NCBI GenBank assembly: GCA_026936325.1
Contig: JAPTHN010000014.1
Span: forward strand, 24,783,348-24,847,347
Direction: 5' to 3'
DNA length: 64,000 nucleotides
From: Platynereis dumerilii
Taxonomy: Eukaryota > Annelida > Polychaeta > Phyllodocida > Nereididae
In this document: piece after piece, positions 47,901 through 59,574 of the stretch
How the letters are laid out: the number at the start of each line of letters is the position of its first letter
Position numbering within the stretch: position 1 is the stretch's first letter
Position numbers and translations under genes: made by a program
Notes under the pieces: generated by a model
What the model saw: only the letters and a program-made list of their open reading frames with translations
The model's database searches: none
Told to the model about the DNA's origin: nothing

Positions 47901-50780
47901 AAGGGATTTCTCTTGCAAGGTATGATAACATAGATACATCAAGTAATGTTGATATTTAGAGATTTCTAACACAGCTGATAGTGTGATAAAATGTGTTGAT
48001 GTCTTCAGAATAACATGATAAATCATTCAAAAATTGGAACATTAAGACAACGTGGCTTATGATTGGAAAGGGATTTCTCTTGCAAGGTATGATAACATAG
48101 ATACATCAAGTAATGTTGATATTTAGAGATTTCTAACACAGCTGATAGTGTGATAAAATGTGTTGATGTCTTCAGAATAACATGATAAATCATTCAAAAA
48201 TTGGAACATTAAGACAACGTGGCTTATGATTGGAAAGGGATTTCTCTTGCAAGGTATGATAACATAGATACATCAAGTAATGTTGATATTTAGAGATTTC
48301 TAACACAGCTGATAGTGTGATAAAATGTGTTGATGTCTTCAGAATAACATGATAAATCATTCAAAAATTGGAACATTAAGACAACGTGGCTTATGATTGG
48401 AAAGGGATTTCTCTTGCAAGGTATGATAACATAGATACATCAAGTAATGTTGATATTTAGAGATTTCTAACACAGCTGATAGTGTGATAAAATGTGTTGA
48501 TGTCTTCAGAATAACATGATAAATCATTCAAAAATTGGAACATTAAGACAACGTGGCTTATGATTGGAAAGGGATTTCTCTTGCAAGGTATGATAACATA
48601 GATACATCAAGTAATGTTGATATTTAGAGATTTCTAACACAGCTGATAGTGTGATAAAATGTGTTGATGTCTTCAGAATAACATGATAAATCATTCAAAA
48701 ATTGGAACATTAAGACAACGTGGCTTATGATTGGAAAGGGATTTCTCTTGCAAGGTATGATAACATAGATACATCAAGTAATGTTGATATTTAGAGATTT
48801 CTAACACAGCTGATAGTGCGATAAAATGTGTTGATGTCTTCAGAATAACATGATAAATCACTCAAAATTGGAACATTCTAACAACATGGCTTATGATTGG
48901 AAAGGGACTTCTTTTGCAAGGTATGATAACATAGATACATCAAGTAATGTTGATATTTAGAGATTTCTAACTCAGCTGATAGTGTGATAAAATGTGTTGA
49001 TGTCTTCAGAATAACATGATAAATCATTCAAAAATTGGAACATTAAGACAACGTGGCTTATGATTGGAAAGGGATTTCTCTTGCAAGGTATGATAACATA
49101 GATACATCAAGTAATGTTGATATTTAGAGATTTCTAACACAGCTGATAGTGTGATAAAATGTGTTGATGTCTTCAGAATAACATGATAAATCATTCAAAA
49201 ATTGGAACATTAAGACAACGTGGCTTATGATTGGAAAGGGATTTCTCTTGCAAGGTATGATAACATAGATACATCAAGTAATGTTGATATTTAGAGATTT
49301 CTAACACAGCTGATAGTGTGATAAAATGTGTTGATGTCTTCAGAATAACATGATAAATCATTCAAAAATTGGAACATTAAGACAACGTGGCTTATGATTG
49401 GAAAGGGATTTCTCTTGCAAGGTATGATAACATAGATACATCAAGTAATGTTGATATTTAGAGATTTCTAACACAGCTGATAGTGTGATAAAATGTGTTG
49501 ATGTCTTCAGAATAACATGATAAATCATTCAAAAATTGGAACATTAAGACAACGTGGCTTATGATTGGAAAGGGATTTCTCTTGCAAGGTATGATAACAT
49601 AGATACATCAAGTAATGTTGATATTTAGAGATTTCTAACACAGCTGATAGTGTGATAAAATGTGTTGATGTCTTCAGAATAACATGATAAATCACTCAAA
49701 TTGGAACATTAAGACAACGTGGCTTATGATTGGAAAGGGACTTCTCTTGCAAGGTATGATAACATGGATGCATCAAGTAATGTTGATATTTAGAGATTTC
49801 TAACACAGCTGATAGTGTGATAAAATGTGTTGATGTCTTCAGAATAACATGATAAATCACTCAAAATTGGAACATTCTAACAACATGGCTTATGATTGGA
49901 AAGGGACTTCTTTTGCAAGGTATGATAACATAGATACATCAAGTAATGTTGATATTTAGAGATTTCTAACACAGCTGATAGTGTGATAAAATGTGTTGAT
50001 GTCTTCAGAATAACATGATAAATCATTCAAATTGGAACATTAAGACAACGTGGCTTATGATTGGAAAGGGACTTATTTTGCAAGGTATGATAACATGGAT
50101 ACATCAAGTAATGTTGATATTTAGAGATTTCTAACACAGCTGATAGTGTGATAAAATGTGTTGATGTCTTCAGAATAACATGATAAATCATTCAAAAATT
50201 GGAACATTAAGACAACGTGGCTTATGATTGGAAAGGGATTTCTCTTGCAAGGTATGATAACATAGATACATCAAGTAATGTTGATATTTAGAGATTTCTA
50301 ACACAGCTGATAGTGTGATAAAATGTGTTGATGTCTTCAGAATAACATGATAAATCATTCAAAAATTGGAACATTAAGACAACGTGGCTTATGATTGGAA
50401 AGGGATTTCTCTTGCAAGGTATGATAACATAGATACATCAAGTAATGTTGATATTTAGAGATTTCTAACACAGCTGATAGTGTGATAAAATGTGTTGATG
50501 TCTTCAGAATAACATGATGAATCACTCAAAAATTGGAACATTCTAACAACATGGCTTATGATTGGAAAAGGGATTTTTTTTGCAAGGTATGATAACATAG
50601 ATATACATCAAGTAATGTTGATATTTAGAGATTTCAAACACAGCTGATGATGAGATAAAGTGCTCTGGTGTGTTCAGAATAACATGGAGAAATCAGAAAT
50701 GAGAACATTAAGACATTGGCTAATGATTGCAAAGGGAATTATTTTTGCAAGATGTGTTAACAATGATCTTTCAAGCTCAT
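41945..50780 (+). repeat. Satellite array, 167-bp monomer, about 52 copies
   Basis: The landmark 'aatgttgatatttagagatt' occurs at 42601, 42768, 42935 and 43102, giving an exact 167-bp period. Most core monomers (42430-50690) appear identical by eye. Left-edge monomers (41945-42430) differ by many bases and carry 'gctctgatgtgttcag' where the core has 'gtgttgatgtcttcag'. A variant with 'cattctaacaacatggctta' in place of 'cattaagacaacgtggctta' appears near 44200, 44697, 47207, 48873, 49872 and 50538. A second variant, 'gatgatgagataaagtgctc', occurs near 45640 and 50645. Frames of up to 93 codons inside are by-products. There is no Pol III box and no transposon end. Confidence 0.97.
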
Positions 50781-50787
50781 CTCCAAA

Positions 50788-51012
50788 CTACATCATTACT
50801 TGATGCCTCTATGTTATCATACCTTGCAAAAGAAATCCCTTTCCTATCATTAGCCATGTTGTTTGAGTGTTCCAATTTTTTTTGTTGAGTATCATCTCCT
50901 GGATAAATCTGAAATTGGAACATTTGAACAACTTGGATATTGATTGCAGAGGCATGCACATTGTATTTTGTAATGCTTGATAACATGTTTGCATCAAATA
51001 ACGTAGACAAGG
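50788..51012. repeat. Inverted monomer, then a diverged direct monomer, at the array edge
   Basis: 50788-50882, reversed, reads 'ggaacactcaaacaacatgg', 'gggatttcttttgcaaggta' and 'gcatcaagtaatgatg', clearly a satellite monomer on the minus strand. The next part, 50908-51010, is a strongly diverged plus-strand monomer ('gaaattggaacatttgaaca', 'gcttgataacatgtttgcat'). With the direct monomer at 50690-50775 the inverted one forms a hairpin with a loop of about 15 bases. Confidence 0.85.
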
Positions 51013-51014
51013 AT

Positions 51015-52255
51015 ATCACTTGTTTGTTTCATGACAAAGGCTTTGGATAGGAAGATCAAATGACAGGATTTAATTTACCTCTGTGATTGTGCGCTGCAGA
51101 AACCTGCCTAATTTGGCTTCAGGCAATGTCAATTGTAAGGTGACTCAGCATAGAGTGCACTGGAAATGGTTGCCTGGCTGTATTCTCCCTGGGGAGCTGA
51201 AAAAGGCTCATGCTTGAACAGGCCTACCAAGGGTGTGATTGGACTGTAAAATATGTTGAGTATTCAAGGATTTAAACCCTAAATAAAAATGTTTTAGTTC
51301 AGAACATTAGAAACTAGTTCATTAGATACAATACATTAGTCAAAGTATGAGGAGGACAATGTAGTGATCCCTGCATTATAAGACCTTCCCTTCTGCAGCC
51401 ATGAAGTGGTCTCTCGTGGGGGTGCAGTCTCTCATCTGGCAAAATGCACTAAACATAGTACTAAGTGCGAGAGGAATGCGGTCGCATAAGGCAAGTCGGT
51501 CTTACAACGCAGGTGCCACCATAGGCTTACTTGACTACGATTGACTGATATAGGCCTAACAGTTTTGGATGAAGGGCTGCCCTCTAAATTATCAACCTTA
51601 ATTTTTTCTTAAAATCACCCAATTCGCTAGTATTGCAACCCGACTCACATTATGTCATGACATGTTTTGAAATGACATTGTGCTTTAACATTAATGCTAC
51701 ACATAGCTTTTTTGCAGAATCCCAACCATTGGGATTGTTGAAAAAAATCAAATATATTAGTATCACCAATCAGAGCCGGGCTATTCTTGTACAAGTGTTT
51801 GTATGTTTTTTTATCTACTGTATGCCCAATTCATGAATGCCAACTCCCAATCATGGCCAAAACAGTCTATTTCTGTCAAAGGTGACATTAATTTAACCAC
51901 ATCATCAGTGTATACATGCACAAGCTGGATATAGCTCTGTGATGCAGACAAGGTTTTGTTACATGTGCATTAAATCATTGCAGGTGCATAGATAAATACA
52001 CAGATAACAACAAAAACAGATAAAGTACATGAACATAGTAGAAATACACATCATTTCTGGTACATGAATTCAAAATGTATTTTAGCAAATGGACAGCATC
52101 TATACCTGATGCCACCAGGCGAACAAGATTAAATACAGCCTTTAGATAGATTAACATAAGCATTAACAGTTTACTCTTCACAGCAGTATGATATCTGCTG
52201 TTCACCCACTTTTTGCTTTTATTTTCTGAATCTGGCATGTTAGCCAACAAAATAC
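51015..52255. other. Non-coding, nothing recognised
   Basis: Open frames of 67 and 91 codons without known motifs. No repeat partner in the window. Confidence 0.5.
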
Positions 52256-52257
52256 CC

Positions 52258-52305
52258 TATTCATTCAGGGATGTCCAGGGTCTTTCAGTTGACAAGTCAA
52301 GGGCT
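52258..52305 (-). repeat. SINE S2 body fragment
   Basis: 'cagggatgtccagggtcttt' is the reverse complement of the S2 body at about 29563 and 34444. Only some 45 bases are recognisable. Confidence 0.5.
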
Positions 52306-52429
52306 ATTTTGGAGTAATACTAAATAAAATGGTTTAGCATTGTACTTGGGAATTAAAGCTTAATCCCACTGAGCACATGGGAACCATTTATGTATTCTTA
52401 AGTGTCCAGAATACCCAGTGCTGTTACTG

Positions 52430-54490
52430 TCCACAACCTTCACCTCCAGTCCCCAGGTGACCATCTTTCAATTTCCAATTTCCAAAATAGAAGCCATTAG
52501 TTCCCGGTGACAAGTGCCTCTGGCCCGGCATTCAACACATATTTCATGTCTAAGTGAGTCCGATAAGTTATAGCATTCTGCTAAGTGGAGGACCATCACC
52601 AGAATTTAGAATTTAGGAGAGCCTAAGGGGGTTATCACAAATGGTTGAGGAGGAAGCAGCAGAGCCAGTAGTGACGTATAAGTGAACGGAATAACTTTAT
52701 CTCACTTTCCACCAAATAAGTCTTGTAGATTTTATATCATCTCTTTATTGCAGATCTAATTAGCAGCTGCAACTGACTAAATCTTCTGTTGTCTATAAAT
52801 GTATTTAGCTTCAAATGAGATTTCATATTATTTTCTTGTTAAAACATATTCAAGGGCATTGCCATGACTTAATGACATATAACTCATCTGACAAACCAAG
52901 TTTGTTCTTCGGCATAGTCCATTTATTCATACGCCCACTGTCGCCCAGTTTTGGTGCATCTTCCATTTGGTGTTCTCCCAAATTGAACACTACAGAGATA
53001 GGGTTACATCCAGGGCTAGATTAAACTTGATATTTCATGAGATGTAGACCAAAAGTATCTTACTTTTTTGCATATCACACAAATCCCTATTCCAAAAGCT
53101 CTGCACTGGTATATGTTATGGTAATTTAATACGTATTCCCTAGAAAAAAAGGATCATCCAACAAAATGTCTTTCTAATAATATGCTTTTACAATATTTGA
53201 TCACGTTACCAACAGAATTACCATGTGTATTGTGGACATCTTATAGTCTTTCATGAGCTCAAATTTTGGAGACGAGGGTTCACAAAAAGTAAAGACAAAG
53301 CAGTAAAAAAAATGATGATTGCTCATTTTTTTCTGATGTTATTTTAATTTTTCTAACCTTGGGCCTACTGTACCATTACTAGAATGTGCCAAGGGACATA
53401 ATCAATCCCTATATTTTGTATTGAAAGAATCATACAATATTTTATGTGTCTCTAGCAGAGATCAGCATATAGAATGGATTTATGATTGGGGCTTTACGTT
53501 CTGTATTTATGCACTTGGTAGGCTAATTGGGACAGGGGGAGGACACGGCAATGAGGCGAAGGATGATTGAAACAGCCATCCAACATAGGCACAGGTGATC
53601 TGGCAAGAGCTGGATTCGAACCCTGGACCCAGCGATTGGCAGTCCAGCACGCTACCACTAGACCAACCCTCCCCCTAGCAGAGATCAGCATGAATAGATC
53701 TTCACTGTAACAGTTGATTGGTGTTACAGTTGTTCTTCCATCGGAAAAACACATAGAGAAAAATATAGAGAGGGAAGATAAGCTGCTTACCACAGCAAAA
53801 AACATGGAGTGGCACTGTAACCTCAGGGCATTAGTATTCTAGCCAAGTAACAAGCTTTAACACAACCTAGGTGGAGGTCAGTTTGGTCAGGCAAATAGCC
53901 AGTGGTCACTTCAAAATTGATTGGTGACAACATTTTCCTTTTTGCAAGAAAATTTAGTAAATGTAAATAAACTATCAAAAGAGATAACAGCAATCCTGAA
54001 AAAAAGGAACACCATAGTAAAATGATAAACACACAATGACATAACTTTTGAGCTAGGAACAAAGCCTTGTTCATGTCCATATCATCTTTATATGGACAAG
54101 AAAATTTGTTGTTCTTTTTTCAAAAGATGAATCTGATGATGTTAGAATTAAATGAGAATCACTTGATGATACATGTACATGCCAATTCAATGCATGTCTG
54201 TACTACTGTGCCCTAGACTTGAGTCACAGTGTTGATCAGTTCAGAGTAACACATTTGCAGTAACCAGAGTAACAAATTTGCAGTAACCCTCTTAGATATC
54301 TGACAACTGCTAATTGGAATCAGACCAATATGCTGCAAAATATATTGCCGTTGTTGGGGGGGGGACTGCATCACAATGCAATTCACATTTCAAAATGGTG
54401 GTTATCACTGGTAATATAGATTATTATGAGAATTCCATCATCAATATGTACGAGAATAGAATATTAACTGCAAAATATCTGCATCATTTA
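52430..54490 (+). repeat. Segmental duplication D, copy 1
   Basis: Parts match 58750-59570 ('ccaaaatagaagccattagt', 'gcattctgctaagtggagga') and 61240-61960 ('aaaaacatggagtggcactg', 'aacaagctttaacacaacc', 'tgctaattggaatcagacca') in the same order. It is the most complete of the three copies and holds a SINE insertion (53469-53674). Short frames of 85-103 codons within are not shared by the other copies. Confidence 0.7.
53469..53674 (-). mobile_element. tRNA-derived SINE (family S3) with 17-bp target duplication
   Basis: On the minus strand it begins with a clear tRNA-like head: A box TGGTCTAGTGGTAGCGTG, then 'ctggactgccaatcgctggg', then a perfect B box GGTTCGAATCC. Body and 3' end follow down to 53469. 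The sequence CTAGCAGAGATCAGCAT stands at 53452-53468 and again at 53675-53691. The related copy at 61252-61272 has a single 'ccagcagaggtcagcat' and no SINE. The anticodon-loop position would read GCC (glycine-like), but the anticodon stem does not pair, so it is a SINE and not a tRNA gene. Confidence 0.9.
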
Positions 54491-54494
54491 AATT

Positions 54495-54870
54495 AATATA
54501 CTTTTTAAATTTGAAATAGATACTTCCATACTAAATTAAGGCACTAATAACTGGTATCTGCATTAGTTTACTGCTGAATTGCAGATAATTTCAAACCTGT
54601 GGGAATAATCTAAAGAAATCAGATTGTGTTAAACAAGACAGATACTTTTACCAAAGCAATTATGTTGGTCAAAGGAAGCATGAGAGTGTTGCCATCTGTC
54701 CGGGATTCTCAAGAATGGTTTAAAGTTTAGGTTACACATTACCATTAATGTGATATGTTGTTATGAAACATGTGCACATCTGAAGAGGCGAATTGTGATA
54801 ACTTTTCTCATAAATGGTAGGCTTCAGCTTTACAAACATGAACTAAAAATTGAAACCTACATGTCTCAAC
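54495..54870. other. Non-coding, nothing recognised
   Basis: Spacer between the duplication D copy and the MITE at 54874. No repeat or motif seen. Confidence 0.45.
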
Positions 54871-54873
54871 ATA

Positions 54874-55172
54874 TGTGACCTGCTCCATCAAAATGGGTTC
54901 AAAGTCGGCCTCCTATCATATTCAGTTGTGAAAATGACTTTGTTCTCTTGGAATTGGGCTTCAAAATGATGAAAATTGAGAATAGCTCAACTTAAATAAT
55001 TTAAAATCAATTTTTGGTTAAAATGAGCTTAAATACTTAAAGAAAATGACTTTTGCCAAAATGTGGTACCAACAGCTAGAAAACGTCAAAATATGACCTT
55101 TTGACACATTTTGCTCATTTCCGGAAAACATAGATAGCCTAATTTGAACTCATTTTGGTGGAGCAGGTCACA
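54874..55172. mobile_element. 299-bp MITE, TGTGACCTGCTCC ends, TA target
   Basis: Left TGTGACCTGCTCCATCAAAA then TGGGTTCAAA; the right end, reversed, is TGTGACCTGCTCCACCAAAA then TGAGTTCAAA, with two mismatches in 30. TA lies on both outer sides (54872-54873 and 55173-55174). The interior is AT-rich and non-coding. The superfamily is not certain; the TA target suggests a Tc1/mariner-type transposase acting in trans. Confidence 0.85.
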
Positions 55173-55177
55173 TATAT

Positions 55178-56450
55178 GCCTTTTCCTGGAGTGATATGAT
55201 CAATGATCATACGTGTAAACAAATGCTGAATTGATGATAGCTGAGTGTTCCCACAGTTATAGTTTTGCAAATAGGTAGGTCGATAATATATTATTTCCTC
55301 GGGGGGATAATCAAATTGGCAATGCATTTGCAAGGCAATGTAAATTTCTGTCAGCATCGTAAGCATTATTTTATGGTCTATATTGACATTTTGCAAGGTG
55401 AGCTTACTCCTGCAGGTTTTCAAATTAAAATAGATTTATATAGGCTTCTACAGGAATCAATTCGCAAGAAAGCTTAAAAAATCAAAATTCTCTTTGCTGC
55501 AATTATTCTTTTTGAAAATGTTACTTGACGTCTTCCTAAATGTAGTTCAAACACAGAAAAATCCTTGCATCATAAATTCTTTAGTAGCATTTCTCAAAAC
55601 TTCAACAGTGCCTATTTTCAGGAGATATCATGAAGAAAAGTACAGAAGAAGTCCACTTTTTCTCTTCTGCCTGAAAGAATTCATCGTCAATAGTTTTAGT
55701 CAACAGAACAATCCGGTCTGTGTCTTTTCAGGCTATGCATATCATTCTTTCAGGTCAACATCTCATATAAGAGATATAAGAGCTACTTTTAGAAGGTGAA
55801 TAACTTTGTATTGTGACCATGATGCAAGCATCTAAAAGACTCAAGTGTGATGAAAACAAACAGTGGCCACTCAAATGTGATGACAAGGTGGCAAACTGAG
55901 GGGAAGCGTATTACAGTGTACAGAAAATACCTGTCTGTTGTAATGATCTAGGTTCCTTTTTCAAACAAAAGGATAGCAGGTAATATTAGTGTGTCTGTCA
56001 CTAGAATATAATTATAAAAGTAAGTGTTATAAAAACATACTGTACAGTTTTGTCCATACATTTAACATAGTATTCAGTACATCATATATCACATCAATTG
56101 ACAATAGTGATCCTTTGATATTGAAAGTTAAACCTCTTCACACACGCAATTTTTATCCTGACCTGGGAGCTTTCGACTTCTGATAATGATCCTGTTCTAT
56201 TGCCAAACAAGGGTTTACCATCCAGAACTTTACACATAATAGTAGATAATTTTTCCAACCCTGTGGTTTCTGGAGAACTGCCAAACAGACAGTGTTGCCG
56301 TCAATGTGTTTGTTATAGACATGGTGATGGTGCCTAAGTGTTCTGCACAGCCAAACGAAGCAAGCAATCACCCTGACTGCATGTGTCAATTATGTTTTTT
56401 GGAAAGCGCAACTTTGATCTCCAATTACCATTACAGCTGAGTGAAAATAA
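55178..56450. other. Non-coding, nothing recognised
   Basis: Contains a 101-codon frame (55494-55799, plus) with no motif I know, no partner copy and AT-driven composition. I cannot support it as a gene. No repeats found. Confidence 0.45.
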
Positions 56451-56453
56451 GTA

Positions 56454-57389
56454 GGGGGAACGGGGGCACATTGGGACGCTTTTAGCGTCTACTAACTTTG
56501 CTCAATGTTGAAAGCACTGAAGAACTCAGAAGTTTGCATGAATATCACCCATACTATTGAGCTTAAATGCAATGCATAATAAACTAGACTGCACCTACCC
56601 TTTTGCAGCCAGAGAGTCGTAAACATGACTGTCCCAATGTGCCCCGGCGTGGCACAGCCGGGGCACATTGGGACATCAATTAAAAAATCATTTTAACACT
56701 CCATTTACAATAGATATCATATATAAGTAGTGCGTAAGACAATATACAGTGCATTAACACCTTGTAGTGCCAATAGTTCATAACTTTAAACAGTTTTAAA
56801 CATCTAACATAAACTGTCCTGGGTGCGGACATCTATGTAAGTAACACACAGTGCTTTGCGACAAATTTGTTCACAGAGCATGGTAATCCACTATACCTCT
56901 ATTCACTGTGGCCTGAACACCTGTTGTGTGCTGTCCCAGGTTATTCAGTTGCCTTGGACACTTAAATTCTGCCATATAAAGTGCGTCCCAATGTGCCCCG
57001 AATTCACTGTCCCAATGAGCCCCGATATGACTTTTACACCAAAATGCTAATTTCTCGGACACCAGTGAGTGTGTTTATCACGATAGCAATTCATAACTGT
57101 TTGTTACGATATATGAAATTCATGCTAGCACTAAGAAAGCTTCATTTTTCATGGTTTGTCCACAGAATGGTTCGAATTGAACCCGTCCATATTTACTTTT
57201 GTAGTAGGAAAACAAACTTTTGCTCGCCATACTTCTGCATATGGCTGTAATTTGTCTATAAAACCATGGAAACATCAGGATGTGAAATTACAAGATATGA
57301 TGGCACTACCATATCATATACCTTGCCAGGATCCAAGAAAACCCCACCGTCCCACAGTGCCCCGCGTCCCAATGTGCCCCCGTTCCCCC
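56454..57389. mobile_element. TA-flanked element with GGGGGAACGGGGGCACATTG ends (E4)
   Basis: Perfect terminal inverted repeat of 26 bp (GGGGGAACGGGGGCACATTG plus GGACGC), TA on both sides (56452-56453 and 57390-57391), 936 bp. The word GGGGCACATTGGGAC lies at 56463, inverse at 56631, direct at 56660, inverse at about 56985, inverse (one change) at about 57009, and twice more in inverse near the right end. The 56631/56660 pair makes a central palindrome. There is no transposase frame; short frames follow the repeats. The perfect ends imply a recent insertion. Confidence 0.85.
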
Positions 57390-57519
57390 TATTAATAGAT
57401 ACACTTGTACACATAATTTACAATTCAAACATAAATGATATGACAATTTCTAATTGATAAACGGGGATATTCTACAAGCCTCTGTATTCTTGAAATCACA
57501 AGTTCTTTCTAAAAATGGA

Positions 57520-57690
57520 TGACCCTTCTCATCTTCGTTCCCAAGATGACCATCCTTCAATTACAAGAATGGGAGCCATTAGTTCTTGGTGACAACTGCC
57601 TTGGGCCCTTTTTTCATCAACATTTCTCGTATATCTCCGTGATTGGCATATACCAGCATATATGTTATTGCATTCTCATAGTTGTTATGA
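57520..57690 (+). repeat. Diverged fragment of duplication D
   Basis: 'gatgaccatccttcaattac', 'gagccattagttcttggtga' and 'ttgcattctca' parallel 52455-52580 and 58787-58905, with more differences than those two show to each other. Confidence 0.5.
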
Positions 57691-57699
57691 TCACGCGCA

Positions 57700-58185
57700 T
57701 GCATTCCAATAATACCCTATATAAGACAATACAAGCATATGCAATTCAAATTTGGAGATTGCAGAAGCAGGGTCCTTTTGCAAATAACATACAGATATTA
57801 TAGAAATGCGATAGTTGACCTTGTACATCTCAATTATTTTGATAATGTTCTGCCATGCAAAATATTTTGTTTTTTTATAGTGTTTGCATATTTTGAAGAA
57901 ATGCAAAAATAGTGGGAGCCTATGCCAAAGTCACATGACAAATTCCAATTAGCATACAACCATAGCAGTGACCACAAACTGTTATACATTGTTTGTTACA
58001 ATGTGTGTTTTTAGCAGTTAGACATGGAATAAAAATATATAAGAATTTGCAACTTATAGAACTAACAACACCCAACAATAACTGTGAATCTTGAGAAAAT
58101 GTTTTTCATAGTCAACTGTCAAATGTGATAGAATCAGTGATAAATATATCAAAACACACATGTCCTGGGCATTTCTTGGACTTGG
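57700..58185. other. Non-coding, nothing recognised
   Basis: AT-rich sequence without open frames of note or known repeats. Confidence 0.45.
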
Positions 58186-58186
58186 T

Positions 58187-58530
58187 CATATATAATATAT
58201 AAATCATTTATTCATACACAAATATTACAATTTGGTATACAGGTACAAAAATAAAATTAAGTAGATAAAAACTTAACTGTGTACAACCACAAATAAAAAC
58301 AAATCAGTTAGTACACAAAAAGTTAAAAACGGTATAAAGTTCATCATTGCTAAAACCAGGTACTGTTAGACCTCTCAATTCTAAAATCTGACTAGCTAAT
58401 TGTGTATCACATTCATTAAACTTGGAGTAGAACATTCTCTTTATATCATTAGTATTAAGCAATATCACAGACTCAGCATCACAATTTAAATTTCTTGAAA
58501 TGCTAGCATACTATGTCAATCAATGACTGG
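58187..58530 (-). mobile_element. Probable LINE 3' remnant
   Basis: Reversed, the sequence ends with AATAAATGATTTATATATTA, close to the 3' end of the LINE at 10488 (AATAAAAGATTATATATTAT). Before it, a minus-strand frame of about 65 codons ends in TGA near 58308 (RNLNCDAESVILLNT and onward). It follows another frame with ERKYQSLIDIV that is out of register. This looks like a decayed LINE C-terminus plus a UTR of about 120 bases. The protein match is only an impression. Confidence 0.4.
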
Positions 58531-58749
58531 TACTTCCGCTCGTGGTTATGATGCTCTATCTTGTTGACGAGTAAGGAGATTTTCATTGCTTGCTTGTTCA
58601 CTACACTTTTAAACCATGAAGGGGAATATACCATTGTGAGAGTGTTATGTGAGTCATTGTATGTTGTACTCTGTACATGCAAGTCAGATCTAGAACCTCT
58701 GTTCCCATATTACAAGGCAAGTAAATTTGTGTATTTATCAATGTCCCTG

Positions 58750-59570
58750 ACAGCCTGCTCAGTACAACTTTCACCTTCAGTCCCCTGGTGACCATCTTTC
58801 AATTTCCAAAATAGAAGCCATTAGTTCCTGGTGACAAGTGCCTCTGGCCCTGTCTTCATCACATATTTCATGTCTAAGTGAGTCAGATAAGTAATAGCAT
58901 TCTGCTAAGTGGAGGACCATCAAAAGAATTTATGAGAGCCTTCGGCGGGTTATCACGACTGGTTGAAGAGGAAGCAATAGTGACGTAAGTGAATAGAATA
59001 ATAATCATACTGTTTGCCAAATAGGTCTCGTAGATGCTATATTATCAGACTCTGTCTGCCGCTTGCCAGTGTCAAATGGTCTATCATTGTCCAGAGCTGA
59101 ATCTTTCATACACTTTAAATTCAATTCTCTTCATATTCAAAGTGTCAACACAATATTTTTGCTGCGCAACTCTTACTTATATAAATAATAAGTCACAATC
59201 CAACTGCACCAGTCTTAAATTGTTTTAGTCTAAACATCTTATGCGAAATTTGTGAAGTCCGTAGCACTGGCAAATAGCCAGTGGTCACTTCAATTTGATT
59301 GATGGGAAGGTTTTCCTTTCGCAAGAAAAAAGAGTAGAAAAGTAAATACACTGAACATGTTCATTAAGGAAACAGGATTAAATTTCAGTCAGATCTTTCT
59401 TGTTTTATAAGGCATTTTTCAAGGAAGAATTGCACTCATGAAAAATACACCAATGAACAAGTGCACAGTGTCACAGCTGACAAAATGTCATAAAAATCTC
59501 GGGGATCAAGTCTTGACTAAAGTTAGAATCATCTTCATGCAGACAGGAAATAAATAAAGTCATACAGGGT
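58750..59570 (+). repeat. Segmental duplication D, copy 2
   Basis: 58760-59040 matches 52440-52760 and 59260-59570 matches 53880-54130 ('caaatagccagtggtcactt', 'ggttttcctttcgcaaga'). The middle part of copy 1, including the S3 SINE region, is absent. Confidence 0.65.
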
Positions 59571-59574
59571 GCCT

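Noticed and set aside
41945-50780. A CRISPR-like or gene-family array
   Set aside because: There are no spacers: the whole 167-bp unit repeats without unique inserts, and there is no coding unit.
53580-53674. A functional tRNA-Gly gene on the minus strand
   Set aside because: A and B boxes are good, but the anticodon stem does not pair, the sequence continues into a SINE body and the whole is flanked by a 17-bp target duplication.
55494-55799. 101-codon frame as a gene
   Set aside because: It has AT-driven composition, no motif, no paralogue in the window and no promoter or splice evidence.
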